Shown here: positions 39,302-49,992 of the stretch, one piece after another
Layout of the letters: every line of letters begins with the position of its first letter
Position numbering within the stretch: position 1 is the first letter of the stretch
Assembly (NCBI GenBank): GCA_963942565.1
Contig: OZ012684.1
Location: 69,531,109 to 69,595,108 of the forward strand
Direction: 5' to 3'
DNA length: 64,000 bases
Source of the DNA: Maea johnstoni
Taxonomy: Eukaryota > Annelida > Polychaeta > Spionida > Magelonidae
Translations under genes and position numbers: made by a program
The notes under the pieces: model-generated
Told to the model about the DNA's origin: nothing
The model's database searches: none
What the model saw: the letters and a program-made list of their open reading frames with translations, nothing else

Positions 39302-40027
39302 CCACATTAAAATATTTGAAGAACGATTGTTTTCCTGTATCATTCTTATTCAAGTAATCATGAGTACAACGTTTGTTTCAGACCATGTAATTGAATACTA
39401 TTAGGCACGAGTCAATGATAAGGACGCTGAAATTATATCATTTTATTCACTTCTGAGTTGAAATTGGAATTGATCCATGTTATGGAAAGTTCAACTTTCC
39501 GTGCCAACGCAAATACAAATTCGTTTATTCACATTTCATGTCTCATGAAAAAGGATGTAGATATAAGATAGCTTATGTTTTATATGGTTTTTGATGTATT
39601 ATTGCTAATTATTTCAATTTATAGTTATGCTATTTATCTTGACTGTCTCTCACTGTAGAATTATTAAAGGAGAAAACTACATGCATAAGCTTTCTGAGAA
39701 CGAGGTAGTTTTTACGCTCAGGAAGAGGCTCGTTTGCCCAATGACAAGCAATAGTGGTAATTATTTCAGCATATATTAGGTTACATCTCAATCCTTTTAC
39801 CTTTTCTAAATCTACTGAAGAGGCAGGGGATATTGTTATATCCATTTCTGGATTTTTCCTCAATTTTTAGAAGAGTTAGTATTGAATTGAAGCATACCCA
39901 ATGACGTAATAGCTCTTTTTCTAGCAATGGTCATCATGGTAATCTAGCACACAAAAGCACCAGTTATAGTAATGAAAACAATTACAAATGTGTAGAAAGG
40001 AGCCTATTAACAAGAGAACTGCATTAT

Positions 40028-40233
40028 TTAACCCATTAAGGCATACGAGTCCGTCGTCTGAATCTATAATACTTTTGATGATAAATTTGGTATTTGGATC
40101 AATTATTCAAAATAGTTGATGGGGTATTGTTGTCAATATTTTGAATAACAGTCCTCCATCAAATATTTAGCAAACTTTGCGTTAGCCTGCAAGGTTTGAT
40201 CAAAATCGTCAGGCTGCTTTTTAATGGGTTAAA
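40028..40233. repeat. MITE family A, full copy
   Basis: TTTAACCCATTAAGGC at the left and TTTTTAATGGGTTAAA at the right; the core has CCTCCATCAAATATTTAGC and GCAAGGTTTGATCAAAATCG. Confidence 0.7.
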
Positions 40234-40699
40234 CCAACTGTGATTTTTCTAATTCACCCATTAGACGATACAAAGATGGCACCTTAAGAAAGTGATAGAA
40301 TATAATATACAAACAGAGGCTGGCCATGGAGATATATGGATCGCTGTTTAAACTACTAGTATGTGTATAAAAAACACTCGATACGTCGAACACAGGAGTG
40401 AACTTGCATCCTTTGAAAACTTACAAGGAAACATCTGAGAAGGGTTGTGGTAATACCAGTGAATTGTCAGGTAACTTAGGGAGTTATTAGTAAGTTTTTT
40501 TTTTAATTTCGCATCTGCTGTTTTTTATTTCTTTTCTCATATTTTCATAACATAAACATATTATTTCATCTTCATATATACAAAAAGTCAATGTGACTGC
40601 AAATATTCATCCATCTAAACACTTGAAGGGTTGTCATAATATAATATAAGTATTCATATAGAATCCATAAATACTCTACCATCTTTATTCTAGTTGTCT

Positions 40700-43600
40700 T
40701 TAGACAATTTTGTTATATATATTTCCCCACGTCTTTAGAAATTCTACATCATTCCCATCAATTCCGGATTGGTATTCTTCTATTACCAATTGTGATTTTA
40801 GGATAGATTTTATCTCTCTTAAAGTATATTGTGAACCTTTTTGTCTATTTCTGTTAATCATTCTCTTTGTGGCTAGTATTGTTTTCCCCACAATATCATT
40901 TTCTTTATCAGTTCCCAAAATTTTTTCAATATCTGGGATTTTGATTTTATTGTCTATATTATTTTTTAACCAAGTCTCTACTTCTTGCCATATTGTTCTA
41001 ACTGCTGTACATTGTAAAAAGGCATGTTCTATAGTTTCAATTTGTTCTTCACAGTATGGACAAGCGCTATTATTTTTTATTCCCATATATTGTAAAGCTT
41101 TGTTTGTTACTACTCTCTTATGTAGTAATTTAAATTGGAAATATCTTACAAAAGGTCCTTCTTTCATTTTGTGTAAAGTTGCAAAAGACTTTTCCATTTT
41201 CTTATATGAAATTTCTTCCATTAAAACATTTTCCCATTTGTTTTTGCTTTCTATAATGACATCATGGTTAAAGTCCATTAAGATCTTGTACGTTTTCGCA
41301 CATCCCTTTTGATTGTATCCTATAATAAATAGTAGAAATGGTATAAATGGTCCAAATTTGTTGTTTTTTGTTGCCACTATTTTGGACGTACTGTATTTTA
41401 GTGTTTCATATTCTAGGAAATTGATTTGTAAATTTTTATTAATCATTTCCTCCATAGTAAAAAGTTTTCCTTCTTCATTCATGATGTCATTTAGAAATAA
41501 ATATCCTTGGTTTACCCAATTTTTCTTGAAATTTATTGAAATATTTGTGTTATACCAAAGGGGTATGTTATAAGCTTTGCTACTAATATTTAGCGTTTTT
41601 TTTTGAAGTGCCCATACTGCCTTAACCACATCTTTCCAGAATGGATTTTCTATCTGTTTCAGTATCCTTTGCGGATATTGGTCACCAAAAGTAATCATTT
41701 TATGTACCTTGAACTTTCTTGGTAGTTCTTCCCAACCGTCATCTGGATTTTTCATTCTTTTTAACCAAGATATTTTCAAAGCTTGATCAAATGTTTTTAG
41801 GTTAGTCATTTTAAGACCACCGAGTTTGTTTGTGTTTTCAAGTATAATTTTGTTAAATTTTGCAGGTTTGTTATTCCATATGAAATTCCTAAAGATGATT
41901 TCTAGGTTTTTCATCATTTCTTCATTTGGCGTTGGCAGGGACAACAGGATGTGCGTGATTTTAGAGATAAGAAAACTTTTTATTAAGGTTATTTTCCCTA
42001 AGGGCGTTATATTTCTACAATTCCAAATCATAATTTGTTTCAAAATTTCTTTTTTCTTTATCTCAATATTTTGTTCTGTTATGTTTTCTATATCCTGCAC
42101 ATTATATGTAATTCCTAGTGCAGTAAAAGTTTGAGTCCATATTAGATTTAAATCAGTGCACATTTGTATCCTGTTGTCCCCTACCCCCCCAATCTTAATG
42201 ACTTTTGTCTTTTCTGTATTAACCTTCAAGCCAGATATCATTTGAAACTCCCACAGAGTCCCCATGCAATTCCTAATACATTGTTCTTCTGGTTTAATAA
42301 ATAACATAGTATCATCGGCGTATTGTGACAACTTATGCTCTTTGTTTAGTATTGTTATTCCTTTTATATTAGTATTTGTCCTGATGGCTTCTGCTAGAAA
42401 TTCGGCAGCCAAAACAAACAGGTAAGGTGATATCGGATCACCCTGCCTGCAGCCCCTCCCTAAAACAATTTCTTCTGAAAGGTGACCATTTTGTAGTATT
42501 TTAGAAGATGAATTTATTTGTAGTGACCTGACCCAATTTATAGTATCTTCCCCGAAATTAAAAGTTTCTAAAGTTTTTTGGATAAACTCCCATGAAATGG
42601 AGTCAAACGCTTTTTCAAAATCTATAAGAATTATTAAGCCTGGAATTTTCCTACTATTACATTCATTAATTATATCGTACGTAAGTCTTGTGTTTTCTCC
42701 TATGAAGCGTCCATTAATGAAGCCTTTTTGATCTACGTTTATTAGTTTGGGTAAGAGTAATTTCATTCTTTCTGCCAAAATACCTGAGTAAAATTTATAA
42801 ATTGAATTAAGAAGGGTAATAGGACGCCAGTTTTTAAGATCACTACGTGTTTTTCCCCCTTTCGGAATACAAGTTATTATCCCACTAGTTTGTGCTTTAT
42901 TTAAAAGTTTTTCTGTCCGGTAAAAGTTCATTAATTTCAGTAAGAGTGTTTTGATTTGAAGCCAGAAAATTTTAAAAAATTCATTTGAAAAACCATCAGG
43001 ACCAGGACTTTTATTATTCTTACTTTTAAAAACGATATGTCTAAGATTTTCTATACTTATTTCTTTACTGATATCTTTTTTTTCTAGTTCAGTTAGTTTT
43101 GGTAGTTGGTTTTGTATATTGGCATATGAAGTGTCATTAATGTTAGTCGTGCATTTTTTACTATATAATGTTTCATAAAAATTCTTCATCTCATTTAGTA
43201 TTTCTTTTGGATTTGTGATTACTTTTTTATCCCTTTTTATTTCTCTTAAATGCTTAGAGATGAAGTTTCTGTTTTCTAAATTTAAAAAATATTTAGTTGG
43301 TTTCTCTCCTTCTGATATTTGTTGCCATCTTGCTCTAATGAGGGCTCCTCTTAGTTTATACTCTCTCAGGTCTTCCAGTTCTTCTTGTTTAATTCTTAAA
43401 TTTTCCAACCAGTTATTGTCATCCATGTGAATTGGTAGTTCATTTATTAAGTTTTCTATCTCTGTGTTCAAATGTCTTTCCCTATTTTCTTGTATCTTTT
43501 TCTTTTTTGACGCATAGCCAATTATTATTCCTCTTAATTGTGCCTGTAGGACTTCCCAAAATGTGTCTATGTCAATCATCATGTCAATGTCCACTGTTGT

Positions 43601-44485
43601 ATAATTTTGAATAAACTCAGGATTGTATGGAGTACAGGCGTATACACTGACAGCCAATCTTATTTCCTCATTTATTAATTTTGTCAAAGTCTCGTCCATT
43701 AGTAAGGAGTTATTTATTTTCCAAATACCTTTCCCTTTTTTATTCTTACTTGTATATAGTTCAAGCTGAATTGGACAATGATCTGATTTGTAAGAGTTTT
43801 TGATTTTTGAGTTAGCATAAATTTCCATTAAGTTTTCAGAAATCAAGAAGAAATCCAACCTGGCTAATTTTTTATAAAAGTTTTGTCTCCAGGTAAATTG
43901 TCTAGTCTCTTCATGTGTTATTCTCCATATGTCAATAAGGTCCAATTTTTCTATATACTGTCTCACTAGTTTTACTGATTTGAAGTTATTGTGTTTCTTG
44001 TAGTTGTGTGTGTCCTTGTCAAAATCTAAAACTAAATTCCAGTCCCCCACTATAACCAAATTTTTAGTGTCTGACTCTTCTATTAGTGCAAAAAGGTTTG
44101 AAAAAAAATTCGGATTATCTTCATTTGGAGCATATATATTAATCAACAGAAATCTGGCCACACCTACAATCTCCATATCTAGGATAATGTACCGACCTTG
44201 TTCATCTATTGTTATCTTATGTTTAATATGTTCAAAATTGTTGTCTATAGCTATAAGGACTCCACCCGAATTTTGAGTTTCTCCTGATAGTATGAAATCT
44301 ATGTTCCAGTCTTTCTTAATAGTTTCTGTGTCCTCTGGTTTCATATGAGTTTCCTGTAAACATAATATATTTATGTGTTCTTCCCTAGCTTTAAGTAAAA
44401 TATCAGCCCTTTTAATCTTATCCCTAATCCCTCTACAGTTAATTGAATCTATTAAAATTGTAGTCATGGTGAGTAATGAGTGCAT
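40700..44485 (-). CDS. LINE ORF2: APE endonuclease + reverse transcriptase + zinc knuckle
   Basis: 1261 codons from the first ATG (44485), or 1255 aa from the seventh codon at 44467 (MTTILIDSINCRG), which has the better context (CACCATGA) and is my preferred start. Residues 8-245 are an APE-type endonuclease: SINCRG, LQETH, GDWN, SDHCPI. Residues ~480-780 are the RT: SPGPDGFSNEFF, RPITLLN, GRFIGENTR, LIDFEKAFDSI, GRGCRQGDPISPYLF and the catalytic QYADD. The C-terminal third ends in a CPYC-x8-H-x4-C knuckle. The FEKAFDSI and GRFIGENTR forms are typical of L1/Tx1. The frame is uninterrupted and catalytic residues are in place. It would nick DNA and copy its own RNA by target-primed reverse transcription. 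Confidence 0.95.
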   Translation of the reverse strand: MHSLLTMTTILIDSINCRGIRDKIKRADILLKAREEHINILCLQETHMKPEDTETIKKDWNIDFILSGETQNSGGVLIAIDNNFEHIKHKITIDEQGRYIILDMEIVGVARFLLINIYAPNEDNPNFFSNLFALIEESDTKNLVIVGDWNLVLDFDKDTHNYKKHNNFKSVKLVRQYIEKLDLIDIWRITHEETRQFTWRQNFYKKLARLDFFLISENLMEIYANSKIKNSYKSDHCPIQLELYTSKNKKGKGIWKINNSLLMDETLTKLINEEIRLAVSVYACTPYNPEFIQNYTTVDIDMMIDIDTFWEVLQAQLRGIIIGYASKKKKIQENRERHLNTEIENLINELPIHMDDNNWLENLRIKQEELEDLREYKLRGALIRARWQQISEGEKPTKYFLNLENRNFISKHLREIKRDKKVITNPKEILNEMKNFYETLYSKKCTTNINDTSYANIQNQLPKLTELEKKDISKEISIENLRHIVFKSKNNKSPGPDGFSNEFFKIFWLQIKTLLLKLMNFYRTEKLLNKAQTSGIITCIPKGGKTRSDLKNWRPITLLNSIYKFYSGILAERMKLLLPKLINVDQKGFINGRFIGENTRLTYDIINECNSRKIPGLIILIDFEKAFDSISWEFIQKTLETFNFGEDTINWVRSLQINSSSKILQNGHLSEEIVLGRGCRQGDPISPYLFVLAAEFLAEAIRTNTNIKGITILNKEHKLSQYADDTMLFIKPEEQCIRNCMGTLWEFQMISGLKVNTEKTKVIKIGGVGDNRIQMCTDLNLIWTQTFTALGITYNVQDIENITEQNIEIKKKEILKQIMIWNCRNITPLGKITLIKSFLISKITHILLSLPTPNEEMMKNLEIIFRNFIWNNKPAKFNKIILENTNKLGGLKMTNLKTFDQALKISWLKRMKNPDDGWEELPRKFKVHKMITFGDQYPQRILKQIENPFWKDVVKAVWALQKKTLNISSKAYNIPLWYNTNISINFKKNWVNQGYLFLNDIMNEEGKLFTMEEMINKNLQINFLEYETLKYSTSKIVATKNNKFGPFIPFLLFIIGYNQKGCAKTYKILMDFNHDVIIESKNKWENVLMEEISYKKMEKSFATLHKMKEGPFVRYFQFKLLHKRVVTNKALQYMGIKNNSACPYCEEQIETIEHAFLQCTAVRTIWQEVETWLKNNIDNKIKIPDIEKILGTDKENDIVGKTILATKRMINRNRQKGSQYTLREIKSILKSQLVIEEYQSGIDGNDVEFLKTWGNIYNKIV

Positions 44486-44859
44486 ATGTTATTAGTTTTA
44501 TCATGATTACTGTAGTAATATGCAAAAGATAGTGTTTTTGTTAGTCGGGTATATTGGCATAAGTTGTCACATGTTTTTGTATAAGAAGGGGATTTGAATT
44601 GCATGAGGACTCCTAGTAAGAACAACAACACAATCAACATTACACTGTTTTCCTTTTCAACTGAAGACAAGTGATACATTACATATAGATCTATATATAA
44701 AGTTTCACCAAGGCATAATGAGCTCATTTTTGCCACAGTATCTTCCATGTTGGTCTTTCCATACATATGTAATTGTTGTTTCATCCCTATTAAACTATTT
44801 GCAGTCATTATCATTCTGTCGTCATCTTCAAAAATTCCTGGTCCTATCCTATATTGCAT
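44464..44859 (-). CDS. Small LINE ORF upstream of ORF2, one predicted membrane segment
   Basis: 131 aa from a real ATG (44859). The stop TGA overlaps the preferred ORF2 start as ATGA (44467-44464), the arrangement some LINEs use to pass ribosomes from one ORF to the next. Residues ~1-65 are polar and acidic (GPGIFEDDDRMIM). Residues ~73-90 are strongly hydrophobic (VMLIVLLFLLGVLM). The C-terminal part overlaps the ORF2 region and looks less protein-like. I recognise no family. It could be chance, but the exact junction makes it worth keeping. Confidence 0.4.
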   Translation of the reverse strand: MQYRIGPGIFEDDDRMIMTANSLIGMKQQLHMYGKTNMEDTVAKMSSLCLGETLYIDLYVMYHLSSVEKENSVMLIVLLFLLGVLMQFKSPSYTKTCDNLCQYTRLTKTLSFAYYYSNHDKTNNICTHYSP

Positions 44860-47800
44860 AAACCCTCAACAATAGCAATATAGTCAACACACACAAAGAA
44901 ATGTTTTCAGTACACTAAATAAATATAAATCTAAATGAAAACATATATCAAATCAAAATCAAAACAGAAACACAAAGAAAAATTTATCACAACAATCAGA
45001 CAAAATTTCACTCAGTCCCTTGTGTCAAGTTCAGCACTTTTTAGTTTTTTTCCTTTTTTTTTTGTTTTTTTTCAGAAAAAGCGATATGAAGAATCTGTAG
45101 TACTTCTCAAATGGTTGTGCTTTCAAATCAAAATCAAACTAGCAATAGGAATTGTGTGTTTTTAGAATACTCGGTGTAAGAAACACTAGTATTTTACCAA
45201 TTATTTTACTTCTGTGTTGTGCCACACACAGGAAAAAGAGATAAAAAGGCTAGAGCAAAAGATAACAAATTATCACAGCAATCAAGGAAAGTATTCACTA
45301 TTTTCCTTATATCAGATTCAAATTATAGTTGGAAATATGTTTCTGTAACCTACAAGTATTTTCAACACTGTTGTGCCAAAATTATCTTATTTCCTTGTTA
45401 AGTCACAATCTCTCACAAACAACAGTGAGTATCACACTTCAAAATCTGAAGCTAGATTATCTTTTTTCCACAAATTTTGCAATAAAACTTTTATAACTGT
45501 CTTGTTCTTTTCCAACACAATACAATCAACACAAAAAATGGAAGCTGCCTTAATTCCTTATTATATCACACTTTCTCTCTGACAACAATAAATCTGAAAA
45601 TTCACAGTTTAGAGCTATCTTGCTCTTGTTTCACCCGTTGTTTACACTGTATATCAGAGATATATTGTCTTTTATATTCTCAATACAATAACACAAAATA
45701 GAATTTAAACTTTACAAATAAAAAAAAACAAAAAAAAAAAAAAAACACACAAACAAATATGTTATCCAAGTATGTGATATGTGTCAGCAGTCAATTATTC
45801 ACAATTAGAGCTGTCTTGCTCCTTATCTTTGAATATGAGGCTATATCAAGTAGTGTACTGTACACAAAAAGTAGGCAAAAAGAAAGTATAAAACACTTAT
45901 ATCACTTATATTACTAAAGTATTTCAAAGTATCACAAACAGGTAGTTGGATTTACCCAAAAATGAAAATATATACAAACACAAATAAATAATGAACAATA
46001 GTTAACTTGTGTCCAACTCCACAAGACCAAAGTCAAAGCTGTCTTGCTTTGTATTTGGTAAAACTCTTAACCACAAAAAAACAAAGACAAGTACCAATAG
46101 ATACTAGCAGTGGGCAAATTGTGTCCTGTTCCTAGAACACCGAAACTAAAGCTGCTTGCTTTAGGCTTGGTACATGTATGTTGCCTTGCCAGTATTGCTT
46201 ATCTATTAATACATTTTCATAACTTAATTGAAAAAATTAATTTCCCTCTCTATTCTGAGAAATATATATTTTCCTTATGTTTGTTTGTTTCCATACTCAA
46301 GACCAAAACTAAAAATAAAACTAAAAAATAGAAAGATTTTCAGTAATCATTAAGTCAACTATTTTGCCCTGGAAGTATACCTCTCCTAATTGTTTGAAGT
46401 ATTATTTTCCTCTTGGCAAGTGGGGTTCAGGTGAAGTCATATGGGGGGAGACAACCTAGAAATTTCATGATTCACCCTAAAATGTGAAATCACCTTTAAT
46501 AGTGTTCCTACATTTGAGTATTATCATCACACAGTGTGGATTCACTTATAATAATGTTCCTATCTTCAAGTGCTATCACAGTATTTTGGTACATATGGGT
46601 CAGAGAGGGTATCTATGTGTTCACATATTTAGGTTGTCACTTAATATTTATGGCGTCTTAATTTGAAAGATATATTCAATTATTTAAGACTGTTTCAAAA
46701 GTGACATTAGCCTTATAAATAAGATCACTATAATTTTTGTATTTTATTATACCATTATAATTGTATAGTTTGAAAATTTTTATTTAGAGGATCTCAACTC
46801 ATATATATTGCCATATAGCCAAAAGGCAAGTGGTTGAGAATATTTCAAAGTGATCCCCTATGAACTATAAGATTGTCCTGGGTAATTTAGCCATATGTAT
46901 TAATACGGTAGACTATTTTGAAACTGGGATTATTAAAACTTATTTCCTCTTAGGTTTCAAAATTTCAAAGAAACAAACAGACTGTGATATCACTTTGATA
47001 GGTTTCCCTTTTTGTGTACACCACTCGAGTGTTAGAATTTTTGATTGATGTATCATTCTTAAGAGAAACTCAACTCATCTCATCTATGCGGGTGAAAGGC
47101 ATTTCACTCAATTTTTTCAAAAAGAGACCCAATACATCTCATAATCTCTGGCATCACAATGAGTTTTTATACAAAGGTTCTCTTGGGGATAAATTGTTTT
47201 GGTATTGGGTTAAGCTTATTGATCTCCTCTATATGGTAGAAAATCATAAAGTTAAGGCACTCAATATTTCAAACTCTATGAGAATATAGTCTTAGGACTT
47301 CCTGAGAATCACACAATCACACAATACATGTTAACATTTCGTATTCAAACAAAAACCCTGCATTTTATTAAAGGCACAATCTGAGAACTTATAATTTGGG
47401 TTCCGAAAATATTGAAATTCTTATACATATGTATTGGTAAATGGTATTAAATTCTAACACTTGTATAAGTAATGAGGTCAAAATTTTGCTTCCTTATTTG
47501 GCAGTGTCTTTTTATCTGGAGCATTCACAAAAAAATATGATTTTTAGATTCCTGTGTTACTACAAGTCCTATATAATATGTAATAGGTACAGTTCTTTTA
47601 CATAATAGTTGTAGATACACTTTTACATGAATAATTATATCATACCATATATACCTCAAGATTTATAAATTTGATGATAGTAGGTCAATCAGTAGGATGT
47701 GCATTAGCCCAAATACCACCCCATCCAAGTCCAAGATCACAAAGAGAAATCAGCAGAAAAAACAAATTCTTATGCAATGGTAAATCACCAGAAATAAAAA

Positions 47801-47908
47801 TGTTTAATAAATGTTATATCTATTTTTTCTGTATATTTTAGACATTTATCTATTTGAGACCAATTATATCAGAGGGCCATCATGTACCAGTGTGAAAAAT
47901 AGAATGTA
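44860..47908 (-). other. ORF-poor AT-rich spacer inside the LINE, with degenerate ~200-bp units
   Basis: No minus-strand ORF of note. On the plus strand, AGAGCTATCTTGCTC (about 45610), AGAGCTGTCTTGCTCC (45809), AAAGCTGTCTTGCTTT (46037) and AAAGCTGCTTGCTTTAG (46149) recur, with CAACACAATACAATC / CAATACAATAACAC blocks between: remnants of a tandem array. A-rich tract at 45720-45745; T-rich tract at 45046-45076. A second, ~60-bp duplicated block lies at about 46500-46600. Confidence 0.5.
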
Positions 47909-48106
47909 TTATATGTAACAGTAAATTAGGCTAATACACACCCTTGCTGTTGTTCTGTTGTTGTTCTTCTTTTTGTAGGTTCTGTGTCTTGTCACCTGAG
48001 AGGCGAAATCTGTGAGGAGTGATAGTTCTTTCCGGGTTTTGGTGCTGTGAACTGGTCGTCCTATGTTGATAAAAGTTGTTATAGGGTTGTCATTCCAGTT
48101 TGCCAT
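47909..48106 (-). CDS. Possible small LINE ORF, 65 aa
   Basis: Opens with a real ATG in good context and reads MANWNDNPITTFINIGRPV, then a basic lysine/arginine/asparagine-rich end. Nothing recognised. Its position in line with the other small ORFs on the same strand is the main support. Confidence 0.25.
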   Translation of the reverse strand: MANWNDNPITTFINIGRPVHSTKTRKELSLLTDFASQVTRHRTYKKKNNNRTTARVCISLIYCYI

Positions 48107-48660
48107 CCTGTCGGGTAGATGTGTCGGCTTCTTCTGGACGGGAGATGATGAGGTTTAGAGGTGTATCAATCTATGGGATAGATGCATCGACGTTCGCCGA
48201 TCCGAAATCAGACAAGATTTCCATCCAGAAGCTTCATATTTCACAGGTTTGATGATTAATAGGGTAACCGAGTCGACGTCGGACCTTCATGGGTTTATAT
48301 TTCGATAAAAGGTGAAATTAATCGTAGCTCTTTCCATTCCTCCTTCTTCTGTCAGACATAGGTTGCACAGGTGATGTGTATTATTTCTAAATGAGCTATG
48401 AGTGATTGGCTCTTAGCTGTGCTTTTTTGGTTATTAGGTTATAAACGCAGGAAAGTACAAAGTGCTGGTCTTTTCTTCGCAACGTCAGAAGATAGCCCCG
48501 TGGATCTTAGCTCAGTTTGAAATATCATCGCCCTAAACGAGCGGTAAAATAGTTCGATTCCTGGGTCACTTTATTCGTTTTTAATAAAGATTAGGGAATA
48601 GTATCTTGAAAGTGTATGTTATTTTCTCCGGTTGTCTCCCCCTATTTTGTTTAATGCTGT

Positions 48661-49122
48661 TTATATTTCATCATTGTTCTCCTTGATCCTGGTTGCCGCA
48701 TGAATCAAAGTTTCACGAAGTAGCTCTATCAGCATGAAGAGTTCCCTTTCCACCATTCTCAGTTGTGCCATTGATATGTCCGCTCCATCTAGAATGCCGA
48801 ATTGGTCATAGACGTCTTGAAAGTTTATGTAATTACCTTGACCAATTTCTTTTTGGGCACGCGAGGCAAGGTCCTGCCAGTCGAGTAGGGCGGTCAGGAA
48901 AACAGTCTCCACTGCCTGCATTCTCTCATGTTTGGGTCGATCGTTGTTTTCTTGGAATTCAGTCCAGGCATTTTCCATCCTAGTCATTGTGTCATCCATC
49001 AGAACTCTAACTTCTTCTTTAAAACTGTCATACAGTTCTCTTGGAATTGCCGGGCGGTTGAAAATTAGGAATAAGTTTGCTTCTGCCATGTTGACTTGAT
49101 CTTCTCGATCGCATGTGTTCAT
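48661..49122 (-). CDS. Small LINE ORF, 153 aa, helical, unknown
   Basis: ATG at 49122, with a second at 49089 (MAEANLFLIF) in better context. Predicted almost all alpha-helical and acidic: YDSFKEEVRVLMDDTMTRM, AVETVFLTALLDWQDLASRA, ISMAQLRMVERELFMLIELL. No transmembrane segment, zinc motif or catalytic signature. It lies ~290 bp after the 116-aa ORF on the same strand, inside the LINE limits. A 150-codon open frame with balanced, protein-like composition in AT-rich DNA is unlikely to be chance. Function unknown; a helical partner of the LINE RNP is one guess. Confidence 0.55.
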   Translation of the reverse strand: MNTCDREDQVNMAEANLFLIFNRPAIPRELYDSFKEEVRVLMDDTMTRMENAWTEFQENNDRPKHERMQAVETVFLTALLDWQDLASRAQKEIGQGNYINFQDVYDQFGILDGADISMAQLRMVERELFMLIELLRETLIHAATRIKENNDEI

Positions 49123-49413
49123 TTGAAGTGCCCGGATTTTTGCCTTCGGGGCTTACAAACTTTCGTTTTTTTCCGTGACATCACGATCGTGTACATCCAC
49201 CTGGCGGTCGGTTTTGGAGTTAAATTCTATGCAAATTGAACTGGATTTTGGATGATAATTAAGGTAAGTTTTTATTGTTGTTTTTTTTCTTCTATTTTTC
49301 CACCTTTACAACGTACATTGTTCAGGTTAGTGAGAGTTCAGGAGATTATATCAAGGTGAGTATTTCTCAATTTAACAGAGGCTAGGTTTAATATGGGACT
49401 GTTTTGTATCAAT

Positions 49414-49764
49414 TTATAGTTTGTTTTGTTTCAGACCTCCTTTCACCGCATCAATAAAGGTTTTAATAAAACCCCAATGTTGGTACATATTGTCAATTTT
49501 TGGATCGTCAGCGCCTTGTTTGAAGGTTACAAAACCAGCCATCGATTCTACTTCCAGCCCTTCCATTCCGAACTTGGTTATCATGTCTTTTCTTAGTTCC
49601 ACCCATTTATTCCGAATTGCTAAGATATATCTTGTCTGATTTTCTATGTCACTTTGATCACTGTGTACACCTCTGAATTGTCTGAGATTCTCGGTGGTTT
49701 TTAATGCACTAATACTCACACGCTTCAAGTTGTTATATCTGATACGGAATTCGTTTTTGGCCAT
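49414..49764 (-). CDS. Small LINE ORF, 116 aa, unknown
   Basis: Starts ACAACATGGCC, a good Kozak context, 228 bp after the ORF1 stop. Basic N-terminus (MAKNEFRIRYNNLKRVSIS), then a helical middle (YILAIRNKWVELRKDMITKF) and an end KGGLKQNKL. No family recognised. Lysine/arginine content would suit a nucleic-acid or RNP-binding role, but that is a guess. It does not resemble the RNA-binding part of ORF1. Confidence 0.5.
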   Translation of the reverse strand: MAKNEFRIRYNNLKRVSISALKTTENLRQFRGVHSDQSDIENQTRYILAIRNKWVELRKDMITKFGMEGLEVESMAGFVTFKQGADDPKIDNMYQHWGFIKTFIDAVKGGLKQNKL

Positions 49765-49992
49765 GTTGTCTGTAGGTGTGGTTTTGCCGTAACTGAGGAG
49801 CTGGTAGGTTATTTTAGTATTACAGCAGTGGATCAGGCAGGTTTTATAGAAATAGCACTTTGCACTATATTTAGAGATACCCTCGAGCCAATACAGGTTA
49901 TTAAGGTGGCCTCACATGGAGGATCATTCCGAGGCAAAAAGTAAGTAAAAATCTTTTAGTTGAGTTTGAAAACAGGTAAGTACTCTTCAAAA

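Noticed and set aside
40710-44276. Several plus-strand frames of 60-200 codons
   Set aside because: They are antisense shadows of the LINE ORF2, with the phenylalanine/leucine/serine-rich look of reversed AT-rich coding DNA.
45219-47289. Plus-strand frames of 60-90 codons in the LINE spacer
   Set aside because: Low-complexity AT-rich translations with no family resemblance, on the wrong strand for the element.
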